From: Clostridium sp. ZS2-4
Lineage (GTDB): Bacteria > Bacillota > Clostridia > Clostridiales > Clostridiaceae
DNA: 60,811 nucleotides
Assembly: GCF_026719745.1 (NCBI RefSeq)
Contig: NZ_JAPPRQ010000133.1
Coordinates: forward strand, 1-60,811
Direction: 5' to 3'
Of the stretch, positions 8,451 through 18,091 are shown piece after piece (positions within the stretch are counted from its first letter, which is position 1; every line of letters starts with the position of its first letter). The notes under the pieces are model-generated. The model was not told the DNA's origin and did not search any database. It was given only the letters and a program-made list of their open reading frames with translations. Made by a program: the position numbers and the translations under genes.

Positions 8451-8975
8451 TCAAGTAAAAAAATAAACTAATATAGAAGAAATAGTTCCTAAAAAAGAAC
8501 CAGCCAAAACATCAGTAGGATAATGTACTCCAAGATATATTCTTGAAATACCAACAGAACAAGCTAGTACTATACTCATTATAGCTGTATTTGGAAAAAT
8601 TAGAGCCGATGTAATTGCCATTGAAAAAGCAGCGGCAGTATGACCTGATGGAAAAGAATATTCGTCTATTCCAATCTTTTTTATGTTTAAAGTATTAATT
8701 TTTAAAAATGGTCTAATCCTATTAACTGAAGTTTTAATTACTCTCGCTACAGCTGAGCTGCATATTAAGGCTATACAGGATTTTATACCTAAATTGTGGA
8801 TAAGTTTATTGGAGTGAAATGTAGTAATTAAACAAAATAATATAGAAAACAGCATAGATCCTAAATATGTTATAGGAGGCATTAGAAAATCTAAGACTTT
8901 ACAGTGCAACGAATTATTTATTAGCTTTAGAATAGCTATATCTCTATTTTCGATTCTTTTAAATATAGTCTTCAA
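8451..8975 (-). CDS. PAP2-family membrane phosphatase
   Basis: About 174 residues. The favoured start is TTG 8975 behind GGAGGT; an in-frame GTG at 8990 overlaps the ribosome site. The three phosphatase signatures appear in order: KTSVNRIRPF (KxxxxxxRP), PSGHTAAAFS (PSGH) and SRIYLGVHYPTDVLAG (SRxxxxxHxxxD). Five or six membrane helices surround them. Family members dephosphorylate undecaprenyl pyrophosphate (BcrC-like) or lipid phosphates on the outer membrane face. Recycling of the undecaprenyl carrier is plausible but unproven. It lies upstream of the HAD gene on the same strand with a 62-bp gap. Confidence 0.85.
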   Translation of the reverse strand: MKTIFKRIENRDIAILKLINNSLHCKVLDFLMPPITYLGSMLFSILFCLITTFHSNKLIHNLGIKSCIALICSSAVARVIKTSVNRIRPFLKINTLNIKKIGIDEYSFPSGHTAAAFSMAITSALIFPNTAIMSIVLACSVGISRIYLGVHYPTDVLAGSFLGTISSILVYFFT

Positions 8976-9190
8976 AGGGGCACCTCCCACAATATTAATA
9001 ACATTATTTTATCATAATATTTTATATCGTAGTATATAAAATATTATATTACCTTAAGTTTATATAATATTGTTTAAAACTAGGTTGATGTTATTTTAAA
9101 CTTATATTAAATATTTTCACTTTTACTTTCAAAGTTAATAAGTATCTTTAAAAGTATATGCTAAGTGTTTCTAGTGTTTCTTGTGAAAAT

Positions 9191-9220
9191 AAAAAAAGAA
9201 GTTATTCATTGAATAACTTC
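9191..9220 (-). terminator. Terminator of tRNA-Pro
   Basis: GAAGTTATTC (9198-9207) pairs with GAATAACTTC (9211-9220), and on the - strand it is followed by a run of U (A7 at 9191-9197). It begins within 2 nt of the encoded CCA end. Confidence 0.85.
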
Positions 9221-9221
9221 T

Positions 9222-9297
9222 TGGTCGGGGTGGCAGGTCTCGAACCCGCGGCCTCATGGTCCCAAACCATGCGCGCTACCATCTGCGCCACACCCCG
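9222..9297 (-). tRNA. tRNA-Pro (TGG)
   Basis: The - strand begins CGGGGTGTGGCGCAGATGG. The acceptor stem closes CGGGGTG with CACCCCG, the anticodon loop TTTGGGA gives TGG, the T-arm carries GGTTCGA, the discriminator is A and CCA is encoded (9222-9224). It stands alone with its own terminator. Confidence 0.97.
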
Positions 9298-9346
9298 CCG
9301 ACGAATTATATTATATAACATTTAGTTATATAAGTCAACAAAAATT

Positions 9347-9685
9347 TTATAATATTATTTTAAAATTTTTGTTTTCTATGGTATATATATTATTACCATC
9401 TATTATAGATGCATTAGATGTACCAGGTCTTATGTTTCTCATAACACCTTTTTGGGTATCTTCTATGTCTTTTTTAGGATTTGAAAATAATAAATAGATA
9501 TTACAACATATATTTAAAATCCAACTTATGCAGAAAATTATGCAGAGAGGAGGTAATATTTTAATTAATTTATTTGGTTTGAATATTTTAAATATTATAA
9601 ATAGAACTATTACTATTATTGTACCTAGAATACTCATTCCTAAGAATAGATTTGCTGCAATATTTATCAAATCTGTATTAAGCAT
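9347..9685 (-). CDS. Small membrane protein of unknown function
   Basis: 112 residues. The start ATG 9685 lies 8 nt behind AAGGAG. Two hydrophobic helices (about 13-35 and 44-68) are followed by a polar tail of about 40 residues. I recognise no family. The good ribosome site and the low-GC coding pattern support a real gene. It sits between tRNA-Pro and another small membrane protein on the same strand, without an obvious shared transcript. Confidence 0.55.
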   Translation of the reverse strand: MLNTDLINIAANLFLGMSILGTIIVIVLFIIFKIFKPNKLIKILPPLCIIFCISWILNICCNIYLLFSNPKKDIEDTQKGVMRNIRPGTSNASIIDGNNIYTIENKNFKIIL

Positions 9686-9882
9686 AATGTATTCTCCTTG
9701 TCGAATTTTTATAGAAGAGATGAATTTCTCTTATTATTAATATGATTCATTAGTATAATTTATTAATACAATACTTAGTTTAATCATAATTATAATTGTA
9801 ATTAAAAAATACATATAAATAAATTATATAACATATTATTATATTATGATATATAATTTTAAAATTTTTAGTAGTTATTTAT

Positions 9883-9918
9883 AAAAAATAAAAGAACCTA
9901 TGAATTTTAGGTTCTTTT
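9883..9918 (-). terminator. Terminator of the 102-residue membrane protein gene
   Basis: AAAAGAACCTA pairs with TAGGTTCTTTT around a short loop. The - strand reading ends in a U-rich tract. It lies 12 bp beyond the stop codon of the gene at 9931. Confidence 0.8.
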
Positions 9919-9930
9919 AAAACGTATAAA

Positions 9931-10239
9931 CTATTTATTTTTATCACCAATTCCTCGAGTTGGAACTGTAGAAATTATAAAACCTATGAATATTGAAACA
10001 AGAGCAGGAGCTATTATGTTTAACTGAGCGATAAAACGAGTTCTATAAAAAATGAGAGCAGTAATGCCAGTTATTATTACTGATCCAATAAAAATATATA
10101 TGACAAATTTAGCAAAAGAGCTTAGGAATCGCTCATATATTTTATGTCTAGTAGGTCCGCTTAGGACAGATTTAAATAAGTAATAAGAAACAAGTATTAA
10201 AATGATATCTACTATACCGGAAATCAAAAAAAATTTCAT
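9931..10239 (-). CDS. Small membrane protein of unknown function
   Basis: 102 residues from ATG 10239 behind AGGAGGG. Three hydrophobic stretches (about 3-25, 42-64, 72-92) are interrupted by a polar loop with SGPTRHKIYERFLSS. The tail PTRGIGDKNK is cytoplasmic or extracellular depending on topology. No family was recognised. It has its own terminator and diverges from the metal ABC operon at 10563. Confidence 0.65.
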   Translation of the reverse strand: MKFFLISGIVDIILILVSYYLFKSVLSGPTRHKIYERFLSSFAKFVIYIFIGSVIITGITALIFYRTRFIAQLNIIAPALVSIFIGFIISTVPTRGIGDKNK

Positions 10240-10562
10240 TTTAAAAACCCTCCTATAAAGTGAAACTTAATTAAGATAGAATATTACAATTATTAGTCAT
10301 GGGATAAATATTCAATGATAGTTTTACCTTATTTTAAAAGTTTTATGTGTGTATTTATCTTATATTCAGTATTATCAAGCTTTTGAGATGACTTAAACTA
10401 ATTTTTACATGGAGTATAACTTTTAGATAGGATTAAGTTTTAATTCATTTCAATCAGATAATTTATTAGTGACATTGATTAAGTGGTGAATTTATTGACA
10501 ATAATTAGAATAAATATGTAAAGTTGGTTAAAACAAAAAAGCCTTATTTTAAGGAGGTTCTT
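10240..10562. other. Divergent intergenic region before the metal ABC operon
   Basis: 323 bp, AT-rich, with no coding capacity. A TTGACA at 10495-10500 could be a -35 element for the ABC operon, but no good -10 is found 16-18 bp downstream. No Fur/Zur-type inverted repeat could be identified with confidence. Ribosome site AAGGAGG lies at 10550-10556. Confidence 0.5.
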
Positions 10563-11333
10563 ATGCAAAACCTAATTCAAATAAATAAAGCTAGTGTTTA
10601 TTATGACGATGTTTGTGCATTAAACAACATAAATTTACAAGTCAAGGAAAAAGAATTTTTAGCTATTTTAGGACCTAATGGTGGGGGAAAGAGTACTTTA
10701 TTAAAGCTTATTTTAGGGTTTAAGGAACCTAAGTATGGAGAAGTTAGGATTTTAGAAGATGCACCACAAAAAAACAGAAATTTAATTGGATATGTCCCGC
10801 AGTTTTCTAGGTTTGATAAAAATTTTCCTGTAAGTGTTGAAGAAGTTGTTTTAATGGGGAAATTGAGAAAAAAATTTGTGCCTTTTTATAAAGTTGGCAA
10901 GAAAGATAGAGAAAAAGCTTATGAGATAATGAAAGAACTTCATATATATCATTTGAAAAATAGACAGATAGGACAATTATCAGGAGGACAGCTTCAAAGG
11001 GTACTAATTGCAAGAGCACTTATATTAGAACCTAAAATTTTGCTTTTAGATGAGCCAACAGCAAGTCTTGATGCTCAAACTAAGACTGAGATATATGAAT
11101 TATTAAGAAAATTAAATAAGAAAATTACCATTATATTAGTGACTCATGATATAGGCGTGGTTTCTGCTTATGTTACGAGTATAGCATGTATAAATAAAGA
11201 ATTGTATTATCATGGAAAAGCTGAAATAGGTAATGAGATTATTACAAAGATTTATGGGTGCCCAGTTGATTTGATAGCACATGGAGTTCCTCATCGTGTT
11301 TTAGCAACCCATGTGGAGGGATTAGATGATTAA
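10563..11333 (+). CDS. Metal ABC transporter ATP-binding protein (ZnuC/MntB-like)
   Basis: 256 residues from ATG 10563, 6 nt behind AAGGAGG; the in-frame TTG at 10524 has no ribosome site. Walker A is GPNGGGKST (37-45), the ABC signature is LSGGQLQR, Walker B is ILLLDEPTASLD, and the H-loop is VTHD. The Q-loop YVPQFSRFDKNFPVSVEEVVLMG is typical of the zinc/manganese importer ATPases (ZnuC, MntB, AdcC). It energises uptake through the membrane subunit encoded next, whose start codon overlaps this gene's end by 8 nt. No substrate-binding lipoprotein gene lies in the operon, so the partner must be encoded elsewhere. Confidence 0.9.
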   Translation: MQNLIQINKASVYYDDVCALNNINLQVKEKEFLAILGPNGGGKSTLLKLILGFKEPKYGEVRILEDAPQKNRNLIGYVPQFSRFDKNFPVSVEEVVLMGKLRKKFVPFYKVGKKDREKAYEIMKELHIYHLKNRQIGQLSGGQLQRVLIARALILEPKILLLDEPTASLDAQTKTEIYELLRKLNKKITIILVTHDIGVVSAYVTSIACINKELYYHGKAEIGNEIITKIYGCPVDLIAHGVPHRVLATHVEGLDD

Positions 11334-12171
11334 AGCATTTATTGAGTACACTTTTATGCGTAATGCAGTGTTTGCTATTATTCTTGCAAGCTTTGTATGT
11401 GGAATAATAGGAACAATTATTGTAGAAAAGAAATTAGTAATGATGAGTGGAGGAATTGCTCATACTGCCTTTGGTGGTATAGGAATGGGATATTTTTTAG
11501 GTATAGAACCTATTATTGGAGCTTTAACTTTTGCAGTGTTATCCTCAATCGCAGTAGTAAAAATTAATAGAAGCACAAATACTAATTCTGATACGTTGAT
11601 AGCAATGTTTTGGTCATTAGGTATGGCTCTAGGAATTTTATTTATAGCCTTTACTCCTGGATATCCACCAGATATGACATCTTATTTATTTGGAGATATT
11701 TTGAAGGTGTCAAACACAGATGTAAGAGTGATGATATGGTTAGATATTATTGTATTATCCATAATGGCTGTATTATTTAATTATTTTAAAGCCTATTTAT
11801 TTGATGATGAATTTATAAGTATTTTAGGAATTAATACTGGTCTTTTAGAATATTTGATTTATATACTTATAGCATTTACTATTGTTGTGTTAATCAGAGT
11901 TGTAGGAATAATTCTTATTATAGCATTACTTACTGTTCCACCAGCTATTGCAAAACAATTTACTTATAACTTAAAAAAAATTATGATAATATCATCTTTT
12001 TTAGGAGTAATATTTGGTTTTGTAGGACTTATTCTGTCATATTACTTCAACATAGCTTCAGGAGCTTCTATTATTATAGTAGGAGTAGGGAACTATATGA
12101 TTATTTCATATGCAAAAAGAATACTTAAGAAATTCAATGAAAATAAAGTAAAATATAAAATTCATTCTTAA
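11326..12171 (+). CDS. Metal ABC transporter permease (ZnuB-like)
   Basis: 281 residues with about eight membrane helices. The pattern FVCGIIGTIIVEKKLVMMSGGIAHTAFGGIGMGYFLG near the N-terminus and RVVGIILIIALLTVPPAIA in the last third are hallmarks of the ABC-3 permease family (ZnuB, MntC/TroC/D). It forms the channel for zinc or manganese with the ATPase encoded immediately upstream; the genes overlap by 8 nt (ATGATTAA), indicating translational coupling. The metal cannot be decided from sequence. The operon ends at a strong terminator shared with murC. Confidence 0.9.
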   Translation: MIKAFIEYTFMRNAVFAIILASFVCGIIGTIIVEKKLVMMSGGIAHTAFGGIGMGYFLGIEPIIGALTFAVLSSIAVVKINRSTNTNSDTLIAMFWSLGMALGILFIAFTPGYPPDMTSYLFGDILKVSNTDVRVMIWLDIIVLSIMAVLFNYFKAYLFDDEFISILGINTGLLEYLIYILIAFTIVVLIRVVGIILIIALLTVPPAIAKQFTYNLKKIMIISSFLGVIFGFVGLILSYYFNIASGASIIIVGVGNYMIISYAKRILKKFNENKVKYKIHS

Positions 12172-12179
12172 GTGAATAG

Positions 12180-12227
12180 AAAAGGCATATATTGCTTGAA
12201 AATTGATAGCAACATATGCCTTTTGAC
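12180..12227. terminator. Bidirectional terminator between the permease gene and murC
   Basis: AAAAGGCATAT (12180-12190) pairs with ATATGCCTTTT (12214-12224), and the stem is extended by TGCT/AGCA. A and T runs flank both sides, so both convergent genes can use it. Confidence 0.85.
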
Positions 12228-12260
12228 TTATTTTATTTTGAATTTGTTTATTTTTTCAAA

Positions 12261-13646
12261 CTACCTAATATTATTTTTTAAGTACATTTCCCCAATTTCA
12301 TAAACATCTCCAGCTCCAACTGTTAGGAGTAAATCCCCTTCTTTTAATTCTTTATTCAAGAATTCGGTTATAGCATCAAAGCTATGGAAGTTCTTGCAGT
12401 CTACTCCCTTTTCTCTTATTTTATCTCCAAGGGTAATGGAGCTTACAATACCAGTATCCTTTTCACGGGCAGCATATATATCAGCAAGAATAAGAGTATC
12501 TGTATTGAAGAAAGAGTTGGAAAAATCATCAAATAAACTTATAGTTCTAGAATAAGTGTGAGGCTGGAATACACAGAAAATTCTATTATGAGGGAAATTT
12601 CTAGCGGCATTCAGCGTAGCTTTTATCTCAGTAGGATGATGGGCGTAATCATCAATTACAATTACCCCATTTGTTTTTCCTTTAATTTCAAAACGTCTAT
12701 GAGTACCAAAAAAATTTGAAAGACCATTTACTATAGAGTTTTTATTGATATTTAATCCTAAAGCAGCACCTATGCTGGCAAGAGAGTTAAGTATATTATG
12801 CTCTCCAGGCACGTTTAATGCCAATGTAAATAATTTTTCATTTTTATTGTATACATCAAAAGTTGGACAGCCTTTGGCGTTAAACACTATGTTTTTGGCA
12901 GTTATATCTCCATTTTTAATTCCAAAAGTAATTATATTACAGTTGGCCTCTTGAGATACAGCTAAAGCTCTAGAATCATCCCCATTAACAATAAGATATC
13001 CATCATTGGGAATAAGTTTTGCGAATTTTACAAAGGTATTTTCAATATCATTAATATCTTTATAAAAATCTAAATGATCAGCTTCGATATTAAGTATGAT
13101 TCCTACAAATGGATAAAATTTTAAGAAAGAAGCTTTATATTCACAAGCTTCAGTAATAAAGTAGTCACTACTTCCTACTCTAACATTACCGTTTATGATA
13201 TCTAAATTTCCACCAACTAATATAGTTGGATCCAAGTCAGCACTTAAGGTTATATGTGAGAACATAGATGTGGTAGTAGTTTTTCCATGAGTTCCTGCAA
13301 TAGCTACATTATATTTGTGACCGTTCATAACATGACCTAAAAATTCTGCTCTGTCTAAAGCAGGTATATTTAAAGCCCTAGCTTTTACAAGTTCAGGATT
13401 ATCTTCAGCTATGGCGGCAGTATATACAACTAAGTCTACATTATTTATATTATCAGCGCTGTGTCCTATGTATATTTCAGCACCTTTTTTTTTGAGATTA
13501 CCTGTTAACTCGGATGCACTTCTATCAGAACCAGAAACCTTATATCCGTTATATAGTAGGATTTCAGCAAGACCACTCATGCTTATTCCACCTATACCAA
13601 TAAAGTGTATTTTTTTATGTGTATCTTTTAAAAAATCAAATGACAT
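12261..13646 (-). CDS. murC: UDP-N-acetylmuramate--L-alanine ligase
   Basis: 461 residues, the usual MurC length. MurC adds L-alanine to UDP-MurNAc using ATP in the cytoplasm, the first step of stem-peptide synthesis. The N-terminal Rossmann motif [17 protein letters not shown] binds the UDP-sugar. The ATP loop is [10 protein letters not shown] (118-127), and [19 protein letters not shown] and [10 protein letters not shown] are the conserved ligase motifs in order. Start ATG 13646 follows AGGAG. It is transcribed alone here, opposite to purR. Another Mur ligase, murD, lies at 58824. Confidence 0.97.
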   Translation of the reverse strand: MSFDFLKDTHKKIHFIGIGGISMSGLAEILLYNGYKVSGSDRSASELTGNLKKKGAEIYIGHSADNINNVDLVVYTAAIAEDNPELVKARALNIPALDRAEFLGHVMNGHKYNVAIAGTHGKTTTTSMFSHITLSADLDPTILVGGNLDIINGNVRVGSSDYFITEACEYKASFLKFYPFVGIILNIEADHLDFYKDINDIENTFVKFAKLIPNDGYLIVNGDDSRALAVSQEANCNIITFGIKNGDITAKNIVFNAKGCPTFDVYNKNEKLFTLALNVPGEHNILNSLASIGAALGLNINKNSIVNGLSNFFGTHRRFEIKGKTNGVIVIDDYAHHPTEIKATLNAARNFPHNRIFCVFQPHTYSRTISLFDDFSNSFFNTDTLILADIYAAREKDTGIVSSITLGDKIREKGVDCKNFHSFDAITEFLNKELKEGDLLLTVGAGDVYEIGEMYLKNNIR

Positions 13647-13982
13647 TTAATCAACTCCTTTATCTGAATAAAACAATACCTATTAAATCATTATATACAA
13701 ATTTTAAGAAAAACAATACATGTATATGATAATAAATTTTAAAATTATTATCATATACACAAAAAAACGAAAGTTATAGATATTCAACTTTCAAACTTGA
13801 AATTTCTTATAGTCAGTAATTTTATAATGAAAAATGGATATTTTATTACTGCGAAGGCTAAATATAATAATAATAAAGTGTTAAAAAATATTATTGATAA
13901 TATAGGCGTTTTAGAATAAAATATGAATAATAAGATAAATTTTTAAGAGAAAATTCGTTAAATTTATAGATAGGAGAGAATC
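13647..13982. other. Divergent murC-purR intergenic region with a strong dyad
   Basis: 336 bp. TGTATATGATAATAA (13721-13735) is the exact complement of 13745-13759 around a 9-nt loop. The dyad lies upstream of both divergent genes, so it is more likely regulatory or a relic terminator than an active stop. PurR-type purine boxes were not recognised. The purR ribosome site AGGAGAG precedes ATG 13983. Confidence 0.6.
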
Positions 13983-14801
13983 ATGCAAAAATTTAATAGA
14001 AATCAAAGGATTACAGCTATAACTAAAATATTGATGGAAAATCCCAATAAGGTTATAAATTTAAATACATTCACAGAAATGTTTAATGCTGCAAAATCTA
14101 CAATAAGTGAGGATATTGTAGTTATTAGAGAAACATTAAACAGACTTTCACTTGGTACAATAGAGACTATTTCAGGTGCTGCTGGAGGAATTAAATATAC
14201 TTGTGGGATTTCTGAAGAAAAAACGTTAGAATTTGCAGAAGAATTATGTATAATTTTACAAGATAAACAAAGAATAGTACCAGGAGAGTTCATGTATATA
14301 AGTGATATAATGTGCAATCCTCAGATAATACAAAAGGCAGCAGTTGTTTTGGCATCACAATTTAAAGGATTAGATATTGATTATGTTGTTACCGTGGAAA
14401 CGAAAGGCATACCGTTAGCTTATGAAGTTGCTAAAATGCTAGGAGTAAATCTTATTATTGTAAGAAGAGATAACAAGGTTACAGAAGGACCTACTGTTTC
14501 TATAAACTATGTTTCGGGTTCAAGTAAGAGAATACAGACAATGTCATTATCCAAAAAAACGATAAGAAAAGGAAGTAAATGTATTTTTATTGATGATTTT
14601 ATGAAGGCAGGAGGCACTGCTGTTGGAATTATTGATTTATTAGAGGAATTTGAAAGCAAACTGCTAGGTATTGGAGTATTGATTGATAATATTAATACGG
14701 AAAAGAAATTAGTACATGATTATGTATCAATTATAAAATTTAATGGTTTAGATGAAAATGACAATCTTATATTATATCCTAACAAAAGTTGCAAAAAATA
14801 A
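13983..14801 (+). CDS. purR: Purine operon repressor PurR
   Basis: 272 residues. The N-terminal winged helix (1-75) includes RNQRITAITKILMENPNKVI and the recognition segment FNAAKSTISEDIVVIRETL. The phosphoribosyltransferase-like C-terminal domain carries the PRPP loop CIFIDDFMKAGGTAVG. In Bacillus, PurR represses purine genes and PRPP relieves repression; the same fold and motifs support that role here. Gene order purR-spoVG-glmU-prs matches B. subtilis, without yabJ (ridA). Start ATG 13983 behind AGGAGAG. It is separated by 88 bp from spoVG, which has its own candidate promoter. Confidence 0.95.
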   Translation: MQKFNRNQRITAITKILMENPNKVINLNTFTEMFNAAKSTISEDIVVIRETLNRLSLGTIETISGAAGGIKYTCGISEEKTLEFAEELCIILQDKQRIVPGEFMYISDIMCNPQIIQKAAVVLASQFKGLDIDYVVTVETKGIPLAYEVAKMLGVNLIIVRRDNKVTEGPTVSINYVSGSSKRIQTMSLSKKTIRKGSKCIFIDDFMKAGGTAVGIIDLLEEFESKLLGIGVLIDNINTEKKLVHDYVSIIKFNGLDENDNLILYPNKSCKK

Positions 14802-14828
14802 AATTTTCTAAAAATTTATTCAAATAAA

Positions 14829-14857
14829 GAAGGAAAAAGATAAATTATGGAGAATAA
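14829..14857 (+). promoter_or_regulatory. Candidate sigma-H promoter of spoVG
   Basis: GAAGGAAAA (14829-14837) and GGAGAATAA (14849-14857) are separated by 11 bp. They match the sigma-H consensus RnAGGAwWW-N11/12-RnnGAATww at every fixed position. B. subtilis spoVG is a classical sigma-H gene, so conservation is plausible. Confidence 0.7.
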
Positions 14858-14889
14858 TATATGTAAAGCATCTTTGGAGGTGGATTTCA

Positions 14890-15195
14890 ATGCAAATTAC
14901 AGATGTAAGAATTAGGAAAATTTCTGCGGAAGGAAAAATGAAAGCTATTGTATCAGTAACTTTTGATAATGAATTTGTTGTTCATGACATAAAGGTTATT
15001 GAAGGGCAAAATGGTCTTTTCATAGCAATGCCTAGTAGAAAAACTCCTACAGGAGAGTTTAAAGATATAGCTCATCCAATTAATACTGACACAAGACAAA
15101 GAATACAAAAAGCAATTTTGGATGAATACGAAGTGGTTAAAAATGAAACAGATACCGAAAATGGTGAAGAAATAGCGATTGAAAGTGAAGAATAA
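14890..15195 (+). CDS. spoVG: Septation/RNA-binding regulator SpoVG
   Basis: 101 residues. The conserved core opens [39 protein letters not shown] and continues with [21 protein letters not shown], diagnostic for SpoVG. The acidic C-terminal tail (about 84-101) varies between species. SpoVG binds RNA and influences sporulation septation and many regulatory circuits. Start ATG 14890 follows TGGAGGTGG. A sigma-H-like promoter lies just upstream and a terminator just downstream, so it is probably monocistronic. Confidence 0.97.
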   Translation: MQITDVRIRKISAEGKMKAIVSVTFDNEFVVHDIKVIEGQNGLFIAMPSRKTPTGEFKDIAHPINTDTRQRIQKAILDEYEVVKNETDTENGEEIAIESEE

Positions 15196-15230
15196 AAAGG
15201 AGGATATTACTCCTTTTTATTTTTTTTTAT
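15194..15230 (+). terminator. spoVG terminator
   Basis: AAAAAGGA pairs with TCCTTTTT and is followed by ATTTTTTTTTT. It begins at the spoVG stop codon. Confidence 0.8.
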
Positions 15231-15379
15231 GCATATATTTAAAAACTACCAATGAAATATACTGTATTATAAGGTTGAAAAAATCTATTATATAAAATAT
15301 AATATAATAGGCGTAAAGCTTAAGTGTTATACCATATATTTTGAGAAGAAGTTAAATACCGTGTAAAGAGGTGTTTGTA

Positions 15380-16759
15380 TTGTATAAATGTGCTGTTATA
15401 CTTGCCGCTGGCAAAGGAAAGAGAATGAAAACTAATTTACCGAAGGTCTTACATAAAGTTTGTGGCAAAGAAATGGTAAACCATGTTGTAGATACTTTGA
15501 GAAGTGGTCACATAGATGATATAAATATTGTAATTGGAAATGGAGCAGAAGAAGTAAAAAAAGTCACAGAAAGTAGAAAAATTAGTTACTCCATTCAAGA
15601 AGAACAATTAGGAACGGGTCATGCACTTATGTGTTCTAAGAATTTCTTAAAAAATAAAGATGGTGTTATAGCTGTATTTACAGGGGATGCACCACTAATC
15701 AGTGAAGAAACAGTTCAAAAACTCATTGAATTCCATAAAAATGGTAATTATAAGGCTACTATACTAACTGCTATTGTTGATAATCCAACTGGATATGGTA
15801 GGATAATTAGAAATAAAGATGGAGAAGTTGAAAAAATAGTAGAGCATAAGGATTGTACAGAAGAAGAGTTAAATGTTAGAGAAATTAATTCCGCAATGTA
15901 TTGTTTCGATATAAAAGAACTTATCAATAATCTTGATAAACTAAATAACAGTAATTCACAAGGGGAGTATTATCTAACAGATGTTATAGAGATACTAAAA
16001 AGTAATAACTGCAAAATAGGAGCAGTTGATGTGGATGTTGATGAAATTAGAGGAGTTAATTCTAGAGTTCAGCTTGCTGAAGCGGAAGAAATATTGAGAA
16101 AAAGAATAAATGAAAAACATATGGAAAATGGTGTTACAATCATAGATCCTAAAAACACGTATATAGGTGCAGATGTAGAGATAGGAATAGATACTATAAT
16201 ATATCCTGGTAATGTAATAGAAGGCAAAACTATTATAAAAGATGAATGTGTACTTTATCCTAATTCAAGAATACAAGACAGTATAATAGAAAAGGGAGTT
16301 ACAATACAAAGTTCAGTTATACTAGAAAGTTATGTTGGAGAAAATACTACAGTTGGTCCATTTGCGTATATAAGACCACAAAGTGAAATAGGTAATAATG
16401 CTAGAATCGGTGATTTTGTTGAAATAAAGAAATCTAAGATTGGTAATAATACAAAGGTATCTCATTTAACTTACATAGGAGATGCTGAAGTAGGTAATGA
16501 ATGTAATTTTGGATGTGGAACTGTGGTGGTTAACTATGATGGGAAAAATAAGTATAAAACTATTGTAGGAGATAATGCTTTTATAGGGTGTAATGCTAAT
16601 TTAGTAGCACCAGTAGAGGTTGAAGATAATGCTTATGTAGCAGCTGGCTCAACTGTTACAAAAAATGTACCAAATGGAGCTTTAGCCGTTGCAAGAGCAA
16701 AACAAGTAAATAAAGACGGCTGGGTGAATAGAAAAAACTTAAGAAAAGATAAAAAATGA
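15380..16759 (+). CDS. glmU: Bifunctional GlcN-1-P acetyltransferase / GlcNAc-1-P uridyltransferase
   Basis: 459 residues from TTG 15380, behind AAAGAGGTG; an in-frame GTG at 15371 is part of that ribosome site, and the resulting N-terminus [17 protein letters not shown] fits the family. The N-terminal half is a nucleotidyltransferase ([24 protein letters not shown]). The C-terminal half (about 250-455) is a left-handed beta helix of hexapeptide repeats ending in the acetyltransferase active region ([33 protein letters not shown]). The enzyme makes UDP-GlcNAc for peptidoglycan and teichoic acids. It is followed after 22 bp by prs in the same probable operon. Confidence 0.97.
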   Translation: MYKCAVILAAGKGKRMKTNLPKVLHKVCGKEMVNHVVDTLRSGHIDDINIVIGNGAEEVKKVTESRKISYSIQEEQLGTGHALMCSKNFLKNKDGVIAVFTGDAPLISEETVQKLIEFHKNGNYKATILTAIVDNPTGYGRIIRNKDGEVEKIVEHKDCTEEELNVREINSAMYCFDIKELINNLDKLNNSNSQGEYYLTDVIEILKSNNCKIGAVDVDVDEIRGVNSRVQLAEAEEILRKRINEKHMENGVTIIDPKNTYIGADVEIGIDTIIYPGNVIEGKTIIKDECVLYPNSRIQDSIIEKGVTIQSSVILESYVGENTTVGPFAYIRPQSEIGNNARIGDFVEIKKSKIGNNTKVSHLTYIGDAEVGNECNFGCGTVVVNYDGKNKYKTIVGDNAFIGCNANLVAPVEVEDNAYVAAGSTVTKNVPNGALAVARAKQVNKDGWVNRKNLRKDKK

Positions 16760-16781
16760 TAAAATTTAAGGAGGCTTACAT

Positions 16782-17738
16782 ATGATAACCCATGGTAAAA
16801 CTATTAAAATATTTACAGGTAATTCTCATCCAACTTTAGCTAAGGATATTGCTGATATTTTAGGAGCTTATGTTGGAGACTCTCAAGTAGGAAAATTTAG
16901 TGATGGAGAGATTTCAGTAACTACTAATGAAACAGTAAGAGGAACTGATGTATTTGTTATTCAACCAACAAATGCTCCAGTAAATGATAACTTAATGGAA
17001 TTATTAATAATGATTGATTCTTTCAAAAGAGCATCAGCAGGAAGAATAACAGCAGTAATACCTTATTACGGATATGCAAGACAAGATAGAAAAGCAAAGT
17101 CTAGAGATCCAATAACAGCTAAACTTGTTGCAGACTTAATAACTACAGCAGGAGCAGATAGAGTTCTTACTATGGATTTACATGCTGCACAAATTCAAGG
17201 ATATTTCAATATACCAGTTGATAATTTAATTGGAGCTCCAATTCTTGCTAAATACTTCATAGAAGAAGGATTTAAAGATCAAGAAGACGTAGTTGTCGTA
17301 TCGCCAGATTTAGGAAGTGTAACAAGAGCAAGAGATTTTGCAGATAGATTAAACTGTCCAATAGCTATAATAGACAAAAGAAGACCAAAAGCTAATGTCT
17401 GCGAAATAATGAACATAATTGGTGATATAAAAGGTAAGAGAGTTATCTTAATGGATGATATGATAGATACTGCAGGTACTATAACTAATGGTGCTAACGC
17501 ATTAGTTGAAAGAGGTGCAAAGGAAGTTTATGCTTGTTGTTCTCATGGTGTTTTATCAGGTCCAGCATTTGAAAGAATAGAAAACAGTGCTATTAAGAAA
17601 CTAGTTGTTCTTAACACTATAGATTTACCAGAAGGAAAGAAAAGCGATAAATTTGAAGTGTTATCAGTAGCACCTATATTTGCAGAAGCAATTAAAAGAA
17701 TATATGAAGATGTTTCTATAAGCAAATTGTTTGTATAG
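16782..17738 (+). CDS. prs: Ribose-phosphate pyrophosphokinase
   Basis: 318 residues, typical class I PRPP synthase length. It converts ribose 5-phosphate and ATP to PRPP for purine, pyrimidine, His, Trp and NAD synthesis. Visible motifs are [10 protein letters not shown], the flexible-loop region [36 protein letters not shown], the divalent-cation site [17 protein letters not shown] and the PRPP loop [14 protein letters not shown]. Start ATG 16782 follows AAGGAGG. It completes the purR-spoVG-glmU-prs block and ends at a terminator. The B. subtilis neighbour ctc (L25) is absent. Confidence 0.97.
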   Translation: MITHGKTIKIFTGNSHPTLAKDIADILGAYVGDSQVGKFSDGEISVTTNETVRGTDVFVIQPTNAPVNDNLMELLIMIDSFKRASAGRITAVIPYYGYARQDRKAKSRDPITAKLVADLITTAGADRVLTMDLHAAQIQGYFNIPVDNLIGAPILAKYFIEEGFKDQEDVVVVSPDLGSVTRARDFADRLNCPIAIIDKRRPKANVCEIMNIIGDIKGKRVILMDDMIDTAGTITNGANALVERGAKEVYACCSHGVLSGPAFERIENSAIKKLVVLNTIDLPEGKKSDKFEVLSVAPIFAEAIKRIYEDVSISKLFV

Positions 17739-17806
17739 ATAAAGTGAAGCTTTTTATATGGGGTTTTAGAGAAATTAGTCATTAGATAAAATTAAATATA
17801 CGTAGT

Positions 17807-17861
17807 AAAGGACGTAAATATAGACAAAACTTATATAGCCTATATTTATGTCCTTTTGTTT
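17807..17861 (+). terminator. prs terminator
   Basis: AAAGGACGTAAATATA (17807-17822) pairs with one mismatch to TATATTTATGTCCTTT (17841-17856) and is followed by TGTTTTAG. Confidence 0.8.
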
Positions 17862-18091
17862 TAGATTCAGTGTAATTGGAGAATTAATATTTATCATAAA
17901 GTTAATAATAAATTGTAACATTTATTTTAATTTATTGTTTTAAATATTTAAAATATATTTAAATATGATAGAGTATTAGTATAGGCATGAATTTTAAGGT
18001 CTGAAATTCTATACAGTTAAAAATAAAAGTGGAGTTTGATGTTTATTAAAAATTAATGGTTATTCAATATACAAAATTAGGGGGAAAAAGC
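17862..18091 (+). other. Leader region of the two-component operon
   Basis: Very AT-rich (17880-17975), with no open frame. GTATAG..AATTT at 17979-17995 is complementary to AAATT..CTATAC at 18004-18014, forming an interrupted dyad that could be a response-regulator site or an RNA hairpin. No confident promoter was found. Confidence 0.4.

Noticed and set aside
13721-13759. Dyad upstream of murC as an active terminator
   Set aside because: It lies between two divergent genes, so no upstream transcript needs ending there and no clean T tract follows.
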